Shown here: in pieces, positions 1-4,576 of the stretch
How the letters are laid out: each line of letters starts with the position of its first letter
Numbering within the stretch: the stretch's first letter is position 1
DNA from: RGIG1681 sp045596905
GTDB lineage: Bacteria; Bacillota; Clostridia; Christensenellales; UBA1242
Assembly (NCBI GenBank): GCA_045596905.1
Contig: JAZODG010000029.1
Coordinates: 1-10,233 of the forward strand
Direction of reading: 5' to 3'
Length of the DNA: 10,233 nucleotides
Made by a program: the position numbers and the translations under genes
The notes under the pieces: generated by a model
What the model was told of the DNA's origin: nothing
Database searches by the model: none
The model's input: only the letters and a program-made list of their open reading frames with translations

Positions 1-1
1 T

Positions 2-79
2 TCATATTCAGTTGTAACAGAAGAAAATTTAACAAGGCTTGATTGTTTTGTTTCGGTTGACTTAAATTTGGCTGATTGA
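2..79 (+). CDS. C-terminal tail of an unidentified protein (5' end outside window)
   Basis: Only this forward frame stays open from the left edge; it encodes 25 residues ending ...VSVDLNLAD and stops at a TGA at 77-79. The other two forward frames stop within the first 42 bases. Codon use is similar to the downstream genes, and the ybeY promoter follows directly, so this is plausibly the end of the preceding gene. In many Bacillota phoH or an HD-domain phosphohydrolase gene lies here, but the residues do not resemble the C-terminus of either that I know. One reverse frame is also open across these bases, so coding on + is likely but not proven. This is the only TGA stop in the window. Confidence 0.4.
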   Translation, partial: SYSVVTEENLTRLDCFVSVDLNLAD

Positions 80-81
80 CG

Positions 82-98
82 ATATAAAAATTTTATAT
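82..98. repeat. AT-only perfect palindrome upstream of ybeY promoter
   Basis: Eight bases on each side of a single central A (position 90) are perfectly complementary, all A/T, and a T-rich run follows at 98-117. It lies 2 bases after the stop of the left-edge fragment. It could be a weak terminator for that gene, or a protein-binding palindrome next to the ybeY promoter. In such A+T-rich DNA it could also arise by chance. There is no G or C in the stem, so it would be a poor RNA hairpin. Confidence 0.25.
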
Positions 99-107
99 TT
101 CATTTTA

Positions 108-136
108 TTTACTTTTTGTCAAAATTTTAATATAAT
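108..136 (+). promoter_or_regulatory. Sigma-A-like promoter for the ybeY-era cluster
   Basis: A perfect TATAAT -10 lies at 131-136. A weak -35 (TTTACT, 108-113, four of six consensus bases) sits 17 bases upstream. Transcription would start near 143, only about 10 bases before the ybeY ATG, so the leader would hold little more than the GAGGGA ribosome site (145-150). The -10 is convincing; the -35 is less so. Confidence 0.6.
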
Positions 137-152
137 AGAGTTGTGAGGGAAT

Positions 153-632
153 ATGAGCTATATTGAAGTTAACGGTGAAGTAGATGAAAAATTTTTGTCT
201 TTAGCAAAACAAGTTGCTGAAGAAGTTATCAAACTTATGGGCTTTTCAGAGAGACTTGAAGTTGCCATTGATTATGTCTCAGAAGAAGAAATACAAAGCC
301 TTAATGCAGAGTTTAGAAACGTTGACCGTGTAACTGATGTTTTATCGTTTCCTTCGTTTGACATTGTGGTTGGTGAGAACTTTGATGAAAACTCCATTGA
401 AGCACAAATGTCTGTTTCAGAAAATGGTTTCATTCATTTTGGTGACATGGCACTTTGCTTTGAACAAACAAAGCGTCAGGCTGCTGAATATGGGGTGACT
501 GTTGAAGATGAGATTAAAAAACTTGTGATTCATTCAATGCTTCATTTGATGGGATATGACCATATTGAAGATGATGATTATGAGATTATGAATAAAAAAG
601 AAAATGAACTTTCAGAAAAAATTAAAATTTAG
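153..632 (+). CDS. ybeY: Endoribonuclease YbeY (rRNA maturation factor)
   Basis: This 159-residue protein is of normal length for YbeY (UPF0054), a zinc-dependent cytoplasmic endoribonuclease needed for 16S rRNA 3'-end maturation and 70S ribosome quality control. The metal-binding H-x3-H-x5-H signature is present as HSMLHLMGYDH (His127, His131, His137). The conserved TDVLSFP motif is at residues 61-67, the conserved Arg at 55, and a GDM segment at 97-99. The second residue of the His motif is Ser where Gly is common; the metal ligands are intact. The ATG at 153 is preceded by GAGGGA at an unusually short distance. era starts 13 bases after the TAG stop, so the two are probably co-transcribed. 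In Bacillus, dgkA and cdd normally lie between ybeY and era; they are absent here. Family assignment is secure. Confidence 0.96.
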   Translation: MSYIEVNGEVDEKFLSLAKQVAEEVIKLMGFSERLEVAIDYVSEEEIQSLNAEFRNVDRVTDVLSFPSFDIVVGENFDENSIEAQMSVSENGFIHFGDMALCFEQTKRQAAEYGVTVEDEIKKLVIHSMLHLMGYDHIEDDDYEIMNKKENELSEKIKI

Positions 633-645
633 TGGTGGTGATATT

Positions 646-1536
646 ATGGCATTTAAATCTGGCTTTGTTGCTGTTATTGGAAAGCCGAATGTTGGAAAGA
701 GTAGTCTTGTTAACAGGCTTGTTGGTGAAAAGGTTTCAATAACCAGTCCAAAAGCACAAACTACAAGAAATAGAATTTTTGGTATTAAAAACGGAAAAGA
801 TTATCAAATTGTTTTTGTTGATACTCCTGGTGTGCAACATACTCAAACCAAACTTGGTGAGTATATGTCTCAAGCAACAAACTCTGCAACAACTGACGTT
901 GATGCAATTGTGATTGTTTTGGACGCTCTTAGGGTTGGACAAGAAGATTATAAGATTATTGAAAAATATCAAAATGTGAAATGTCCGGTTTATATTGTTG
1001 TGAACAAAATTGAAACAACCAATTTTGAAAAGATGTATCCTATCTTAGACAAACTTAACTCTTATAAGTTTGTTAAAAAGTTTATTACAACTTCAGCTAT
1101 TCGTGGACTTAATGTTGAAGAACTTGAAGAAGATTTGGTTTCTGAACTTCCTGAAGGTGAGCCATTTTATCCAGTTGATGAATACACAGACAAGTCGGTT
1201 AGATTCATGTGCCAAGAAATTATTCGTGAAAAAGCTCTTTTGTTTTTGCAAGAAGAAATTCCACATGGAATCGCTATTGAAATTGTGACTTTCCACGATG
1301 ACCAAAACATTGTGAAGATTGATGCAAATATTATTACTGAAAGTGATAGACACAAGTCTATCATTATTGGAAAAAATGGTGATATGCTCAAACAAATTGG
1401 TCGTGCTGCTAGAATTGATATGGAAAAACTTGTTGGAACAAAGATAATGCTTGATTTGTTTGTTAAGGTTAGAAAAGATTGGAAAGATGACCTTAATGCA
1501 CTTATTGATCTTGGTTTTAATAAAAAAGACATCTAA
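646..1536 (+). CDS. era: GTPase Era, 30S ribosome assembly factor
   Basis: Era is a GTPase that binds the 3' end of 16S rRNA and acts in 30S assembly. This 296-residue protein shows both expected domains. The GTPase domain has G1 GKPNVGKS (12-19), G3 DTPG (59-62), G4 NKIE (120-123) and a G5-like TSAIRG. The C-terminal KH domain has the IIIGKNG loop followed by an AAR-x-DMEKL helix, and ends with the usual KVRKDWKDD / LGF segment. The start at 646 is chosen because GGTGGTGAT lies just upstream (633-641) and the protein then begins at the normal place; an in-frame ATG at 604 would overlap ybeY and add 14 non-family residues. G4 ends in Glu rather than the usual Asp (codon 1012-1014). It is downstream of ybeY, whose product acts on the same rRNA end. 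Confidence 0.97.
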   Translation: MAFKSGFVAVIGKPNVGKSSLVNRLVGEKVSITSPKAQTTRNRIFGIKNGKDYQIVFVDTPGVQHTQTKLGEYMSQATNSATTDVDAIVIVLDALRVGQEDYKIIEKYQNVKCPVYIVVNKIETTNFEKMYPILDKLNSYKFVKKFITTSAIRGLNVEELEEDLVSELPEGEPFYPVDEYTDKSVRFMCQEIIREKALLFLQEEIPHGIAIEIVTFHDDQNIVKIDANIITESDRHKSIIIGKNGDMLKQIGRAARIDMEKLVGTKIMLDLFVKVRKDWKDDLNALIDLGFNKKDI

Positions 1537-1613
1537 TGAATAAAAATTGATTTTTAGGGAACTATTCAATTTATTGATTAGCTTTTGCTAAAAAGAAATT
1601 GGGGGGACTAGTT

Positions 1614-1883
1614 ATGGAAAAACAAAGATTTATTATAAAGCCATCTACATTTGCTTATGATGGAATGAATACTATTGAAGAAATTTTGGGTGAATATAAT
1701 GGATATTTGGGGCTTCTTGATAAGAATGACTTAAAACAAGAGTATATGCTCAGAAGTAAGGAATTTTCGTCTTCTCCAACTATTTTTAACGTGAGAATGT
1801 TTTTGAGAGCAAAAGAAAAAATGCTTGAAAGGGGCTTTAATTTAGAAACTTTGGAAATTCAGGAAGAAGGAAAGAGTTTGTAA
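1614..1883 (+). CDS. Uncharacterised 89-residue protein between era and recO
   Basis: I do not recognise this protein. It is soluble-looking, with no signal peptide or membrane segment and no cysteines. It begins MEKQRFIIKPSTFAYDG, has acidic and hydrophobic stretches in the middle and a mixed-charge C-terminal half (RAKEKMLERGFNLETLEIQEE) that looks helical. The ATG at 1614 is preceded by a G6 run (1601-1606) that can act as a Shine-Dalgarno at about 7 bases; an in-frame TTG at 1599 overlaps that site and is unlikely to be used. era ends 77 bases upstream and recO starts 14 bases downstream. Bacillus has a short gene, yqzL, in the same slot, but that protein is about half as long and shares no obvious motif. 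Real gene likely; function unknown. Confidence 0.8.
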   Translation: MEKQRFIIKPSTFAYDGMNTIEEILGEYNGYLGLLDKNDLKQEYMLRSKEFSSSPTIFNVRMFLRAKEKMLERGFNLETLEIQEEGKSL

Positions 1884-1897
1884 GTTGTTATTTTGCT

Positions 1898-2635
1898 ATG
1901 GAAGAAATTAAAGTTAAGGGTGTTGTTATTAAAGCGATTGATTATAAAGATAGTGACAAACTTGTCACTATTTTTTCTGCTGAAAGGGGACTTATTAGGG
2001 CAAGAGTGCGTGGTGTGAAAAAGGATAAAGCAAAGCTTGCTTTTGCTGTTCAACCTTTTGCATTTGTTGAGTATTTGATGACTGAAAGAAAGGGTTTTTA
2101 TACGGTTATTAACGCAACAAGCATTGATCAATTTTTTAATTTGACAGCCGATTTTGATAACTATTTATTTATGCTTTCATGCCTAGAAGTGATTGAAAAA
2201 ACAGTTAAAGAAAATCAGGTTCAACCAGAACTTTTTGTGTTGTTATTAAATGCATTAAAGGGTGTTTGTTATGATGATGCTCCGGCAGAGAATGTCTTTA
2301 TTAAGTTTATGATTGAATCAATGAAATATTTAGGGTTCTTTTTTACACTTGATTGTTGCTCAGTTTGTGGCTCAGAAATTAAGAATGGATTTTATGGATT
2401 TTCTTATGATTACAATGGGTTTATTTGTTCAAAATGTGGAAATAAAAATGAATATTTAGAGCTCACAGCTGTAGAGTTTTCAGTATTAAAAAATATAAAC
2501 CAAACCGACATTTCAAAGCTTCAAAATTTGAAATTTAATTCAAAAAATGATGTTCGTGGAATTGTTTCGCTTATCATTAAAATTTTTAAGCTTTCAACAG
2601 ATCAAGATATTGTGACTGTTAAACAGTTCTTTTAA
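1898..2635 (+). CDS. recO: DNA repair protein RecO
   Basis: RecO works in the RecF(OR) pathway: it binds single-stranded DNA and SSB and, with RecR, loads RecA onto gaps. The 245-residue length is typical. The N-terminal OB-fold shows the family pattern D-Y-K-D-S-D-K-L-V-T-I-F-S followed by a basic stretch RARVRGVKKDKAK (about 34-46), a likely DNA-binding face. The helical C-terminal domain carries the zinc-finger cysteines of the gram-positive type, C154-x2-C157 and C177-x2-C180. The gene starts 14 bases after the small upstream gene with no good Shine-Dalgarno in the gap (GGAAGAAGGAAAGAG lies further up, inside the previous gene), so translational coupling is likely. No clear terminator follows the TAA at 2633-2635. 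Confidence 0.93.
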   Translation: MEEIKVKGVVIKAIDYKDSDKLVTIFSAERGLIRARVRGVKKDKAKLAFAVQPFAFVEYLMTERKGFYTVINATSIDQFFNLTADFDNYLFMLSCLEVIEKTVKENQVQPELFVLLLNALKGVCYDDAPAENVFIKFMIESMKYLGFFFTLDCCSVCGSEIKNGFYGFSYDYNGFICSKCGNKNEYLELTAVEFSVLKNINQTDISKLQNLKFNSKNDVRGIVSLIIKIFKLSTDQDIVTVKQFF

Positions 2636-2699
2636 AAATGTCTTAAATTTTATTTATGTTTTCTATAAATTTTATGTAGCGTCATTGTCTTTACTTATA

Positions 2700-2729
2700 T
2701 TGACTTGGCGTTTTTTTTCGTGATAAGAT
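2700..2729 (+). promoter_or_regulatory. Extended -10 promoter for the 96-residue zinc-ribbon gene
   Basis: TTGACT (2700-2705) and TAAGAT (2724-2729) are 18 bases apart, with an extended -10 TG at 2721-2722. The spacer contains an eight-T run. The predicted start near 2736 leaves a leader of about 27 bases carrying AAGGAGG (2744-2750). It separates the gene from the recO cluster. Confidence 0.6.
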
Positions 2730-2762
2730 TTTTACATAAAATTAAGGAGGCGTGATTATTAT

Positions 2763-3053
2763 ATGACATGTGATATTATTGGAATTTGCCCAAGCTGTTT
2801 AAATTCGAAAAATTCGGCTTGTGTTGACATTTTTGTAAATAGAAATGAAGCTGGTGAAGTTGAAAATATGTATGTTTTTGGTAATGAACAATTTGAAGAT
2901 ATTCTTGATTTTTCAGTTTCTGAAGATGGAAAAACAATAACTGAAATTGTTTGTCCTAGATGCAAAGAGAGAATTGCTGTTTCTGTTCCGGTTATTGAAA
3001 AGAAAAAAGAAAAAACAATTAATGAAACACCAGTCGCTCAAATTGGGGCATAA
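2763..3053 (+). CDS. Uncharacterised 96-residue split zinc-ribbon protein
   Basis: The protein has two CxxC knuckles, C9-P-S-C12 and C64-P-R-C67, separated by about 50 residues, plus two further cysteines (C3, C20). This arrangement suggests a zinc ribbon whose two halves are joined by a long acidic insert, with a Lys-rich tail (VIEKKKEKT). There is no signal peptide or membrane segment. I do not recognise a named family. The ATG at 2763 follows a strong AAGGAGG site at 2744-2750, but the gap of 12 bases is longer than ideal; no better in-frame start exists. It has its own promoter and is closed by an intrinsic terminator 6 bases after its stop, so it is a single-gene transcript. Zinc binding is inferred from the CxxC pairs; nucleic-acid or protein partner unknown. 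Confidence 0.78.
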   Translation: MTCDIIGICPSCLNSKNSACVDIFVNRNEAGEVENMYVFGNEQFEDILDFSVSEDGKTITEIVCPRCKERIAVSVPVIEKKKEKTINETPVAQIGA

Positions 3054-3059
3054 AAATTT

Positions 3060-3086
3060 ACTCTCCGTAAGGGGAGTTTTTTATTT
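3060..3086 (+). terminator. Intrinsic terminator after the zinc-ribbon gene
   Basis: A 7-base-pair stem (ACTCTCC with GGGGAGT, one T-G wobble) closes a GTAA loop of GNRA type at 3067-3070, followed by six Ts from 3077. It begins 6 bases after the stop codon. Confidence 0.9.
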
Positions 3087-3090
3087 GATA

Positions 3091-3119
3091 TTGAAATGTG
3101 ACATAAATTGTGATATAAT
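3091..3119 (+). promoter_or_regulatory. Extended -10 promoter for the 221-residue gene
   Basis: TTGAAA (3091-3096) and a perfect TATAAT (3114-3119) are 17 bases apart, with an extended -10 TG at 3111-3112. It starts just after the preceding terminator. The predicted start near 3126 gives a leader of about 12 bases containing GGTAGGAAA. Confidence 0.75.
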
Positions 3120-3137
3120 AATGTTTGGTAGGAAATT

Positions 3138-3803
3138 ATGATTAAAATTTTTGACAAACTTTACAGAAAATATAGAGATAAAAGAGCAGTTAAAGAAGGC
3201 TATAAGGACTTTGAAGATAAAGTGAGAATGGAAGCCTTGTTTGAAATGGAGTTGCCACTTGATTTGGTGTATGCAGCTCACAGCAATGTTGAAAGAGAAA
3301 AAGATGGTGTGAAATACTCTTATATTGACACTGAATTTTTCCTTGTTCAAGAAGATATCAACAAGCCTGGAAGAGTTGTTGGTGAAGCGATTCAATTAAC
3401 TGGTGATAATATTGGTGAGCAGGTGCATTATTGCAAGTCAGATATGCCAGAGGCTCCAGTAAAATTGTTTGATTCAAGCATTGATTTTGCGGCAAGATTG
3501 AATGGGGAAAAACATTTGTTTTCTAGATGTTCAACAAAATATGGCTATGGTGAATGGTTGCTTAGTGTTTATTATGAACAAAAGAATAAGCCTCATCATT
3601 TTTTTGGCGAATTTGCTGACAAAAACACCATGAAATTGTCTCAAATTATTAAAATTGCAAAAGATTACAACGCTAGGGTTGAAAATAACGCATATGAAGA
3701 AGCTTTTGCAAAAAGAAAAAAACGTCTTGAAGAAAGAGATGCAAGAAGAAAAAGAAATGAATCAAGAGATAATGTTAAAGCATTGTTTGAAATAGAGAAA
3801 TAA
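3138..3803 (+). CDS. Uncharacterised 221-residue protein with charged C-terminal helix
   Basis: I do not recognise this family. The first ~30 residues are basic and helical (DKLYRKYRDKRAVKEGYKD). A central part (about 35-165) looks like a mixed alpha/beta globular domain, with segments such as YSYIDTEFFLVQED and GYGEWLLSVYYE. The tail (about 180-221) is very rich in Lys, Arg and Glu (FAKRKKRLEERDARRKRNE) and is probably a long charged helix or coiled coil that could contact nucleic acid. There is no signal peptide or membrane span, so it is likely cytoplasmic. The ATG at 3138 has AGGA four bases upstream and its own strong promoter. It sits alone between a terminator and the promoter of the next gene. 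Coding is well supported; function is not. Confidence 0.8.
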   Translation: MIKIFDKLYRKYRDKRAVKEGYKDFEDKVRMEALFEMELPLDLVYAAHSNVEREKDGVKYSYIDTEFFLVQEDINKPGRVVGEAIQLTGDNIGEQVHYCKSDMPEAPVKLFDSSIDFAARLNGEKHLFSRCSTKYGYGEWLLSVYYEQKNKPHHFFGEFADKNTMKLSQIIKIAKDYNARVENNAYEEAFAKRKKRLEERDARRKRNESRDNVKALFEIEK

Positions 3804-3829
3804 TTTGTTGTCTTTTTTATAAATTGGTA

Positions 3830-3859
3830 TTGACTTTATTATAAAAGAAGTGTTAAAAT
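3830..3859 (+). promoter_or_regulatory. Extended -10 promoter for the 168-residue repeat-protein gene
   Basis: TTGACT (3830-3835) and TAAAAT (3854-3859) are 18 bases apart, with extended -10 TG at 3851-3852. The predicted start near 3866 precedes the AAGGGG ribosome site (3871-3876). This placement also excludes the in-frame GTG at 3850 as a start codon. Confidence 0.65.
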
Positions 3860-3882
3860 ACTATTCGCTAAAGGGGAAAATT

Positions 3883-4389
3883 ATGGAAGAAAATAAGAGA
3901 ATTGTTGAACAAAAGAAGTTATTGGATCTTGCTATGGATCTTTATTTTGTTAATGGTGCAAAGAGTGGAAAATCTTGTGATTCTGCTGAAAAATCAATCA
4001 TTGATGCATACGAACACATTTTTGGTGATGGTGCTGCAAATGGTCTTAGAGAACAAACAATGATTATTAATGCACTTAACAGCTATGATGATATTTCAAG
4101 ACTTATTGAAGGCGTGAAAGAAGGTGGAAAAATTGCTGAATTTTCAAGAGATGACTTAATCATTAATCAAAAGAGACTTATTAACATTGCAAAAGAACTC
4201 AGCTTTGTTCTTGGAACAAGAAGTGATGCAAAATATGCTAAACAATCTGAAGAACTTTTGAGAGCAAACTATGAATCAATCTTTGGTGCTGGTTCAGCTA
4301 AGGGCAAGACTGTTAGCAGACTTGCAGGCGATGTTATTGCTAAGCTTGAAGCTCAAAATTATGCTGGTTTCGAAATGGGTAATAACTAA
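3883..4389 (+). CDS. Uncharacterised 168-residue protein with an internal duplication
   Basis: This is a predicted soluble, mostly helical protein with no signal peptide or membrane span and only one cysteine (Cys32). It contains two related units: residues ~10-54 (QKKLLDLAMDLYFVNG ... YEHIFGDGAANG) and ~96-141 (QKRLINIAKELSFVLG ... YESIFGAGSAKG). They align with an offset of 86-87 residues and one gap, sharing Q, K, L, A, L, F, V, G, S, then E, Y-E, I-F-G, G, A, G. The ATG at 3883 is supported by AAGGGG six bases upstream. The gene has its own promoter and a very strong terminator, so it is monocistronic. Its frequent use of GGT, GCT and CTT is closer to that of ppdK than its neighbours' is, which hints at good expression. 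I know no matching family; the helical repeat could be a binding scaffold, which is speculation. Confidence 0.82.
   Translation: MEENKRIVEQKKLLDLAMDLYFVNGAKSGKSCDSAEKSIIDAYEHIFGDGAANGLREQTMIINALNSYDDISRLIEGVKEGGKIAEFSRDDLIINQKRLINIAKELSFVLGTRSDAKYAKQSEELLRANYESIFGAGSAKGKTVSRLAGDVIAKLEAQNYAGFEMGNN
3910..4305 (+). repeat. Protein-level tandem duplication (two diverged units)
   Basis: Unit 1 spans about 3910-4044 and unit 2 about 4168-4305, separated by ~40 codons. The most recognisable shared block is Y-E-x-I-F-G-x-G-x-A-x-G at the end of each unit. DNA identity has largely decayed, so the duplication is old. Confidence 0.75.
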
Positions 4390-4412
4390 TATAAAAAAAT
4401 AGTATAATAGAG

Positions 4413-4441
4413 AAGAAGTGGAGATTTATCTCCACTTTTTT
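4413..4441 (+). terminator. Strong intrinsic terminator after the repeat-protein gene
   Basis: GTGGAGA (4418-4424) pairs perfectly with TCTCCAC (4429-4435) around a TTTA loop. The stem is extended by A-T pairs, because the A-rich 5' flank faces the T6 tract (4436-4441). The A-flanked symmetry could also terminate from the opposite strand. Confidence 0.93.
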
Positions 4442-4493
4442 GCTAATATTTTTTGTTAAAATTGCTCTAAAATTAAAAAGTTTGTAAAATTTA

Positions 4494-4522
4494 TTGCATT
4501 AAAATTTTCATTTTGATATAAT
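4494..4522 (+). promoter_or_regulatory. Extended -10 promoter of ppdK
   Basis: TTGCAT (4494-4499) and a perfect TATAAT (4517-4522) are 17 bases apart, with an extended -10 TG at 4514-4515. Predicted transcription start is near 4529, giving a leader of about 48 bases. Confidence 0.75.
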
Positions 4523-4531
4523 CGTCATTGG

Positions 4532-4550
4532 CTGGTGGCATGACCACCGG
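4532..4550 (+). promoter_or_regulatory. GC-rich 5'-leader hairpin of ppdK
   Basis: GGTGG (4534-4538) pairs with CCACC (4544-4548) around a CATGA loop, and the stem can extend by T-G and C-G pairs to 4532/4550. It lies almost at the predicted 5' end of the mRNA and leaves the ribosome site (AAGGAG, 4562-4567) free. There is no T tract after it, so it is not a terminator. The stem stands out as GC-rich in otherwise A+T-rich intergenic DNA. A 5' stabilising stem-loop or a protein/RNA binding site are both possible; no known riboswitch class is recognisable. Confidence 0.5.
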
Positions 4551-4576
4551 GTAAATTATACAAGGAGAAAATTTAT

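Noticed and set aside
604..645. Upstream in-frame ATG for era at 604
   Set aside because: It would overlap ybeY by 29 bases, lacks a ribosome site and adds 14 residues not seen in Era; ATG 646 has GGTGGTGAT upstream.
1093..1569. Long antisense open frame across era
   Set aside because: It mirrors the conserved era gene, has no ribosome site or promoter, and its composition (Asn, Phe, Ser-rich) is that of an A+T-rich shadow frame.
1578..1591. Small hairpin TTAGC-TTTT-GCTAA in the era/small-gene gap
   Set aside because: Only five base pairs and no following T tract; too weak to call a terminator or regulator.
1599..1613. In-frame TTG start for the 89-residue gene
   Set aside because: The codon overlaps the G6 Shine-Dalgarno that serves ATG 1614.
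2636..2699. Possible terminator or small RNA after recO
   Set aside because: Only a six-pair A/T hairpin (2652-2670) is visible, without GC pairs or a T tract; nothing supportable.
3850..3882. In-frame GTG start for the 168-residue gene
   Set aside because: It overlaps the extended -10 of the gene's own promoter, so it would not be in the mRNA.
4403..4408. Perfect TATAAT just before the terminator at 4413
   Set aside because: No -35 at 16-18 bases upstream and any transcript would end at once in the terminator; chance match in A+T-rich DNA is likeliest.
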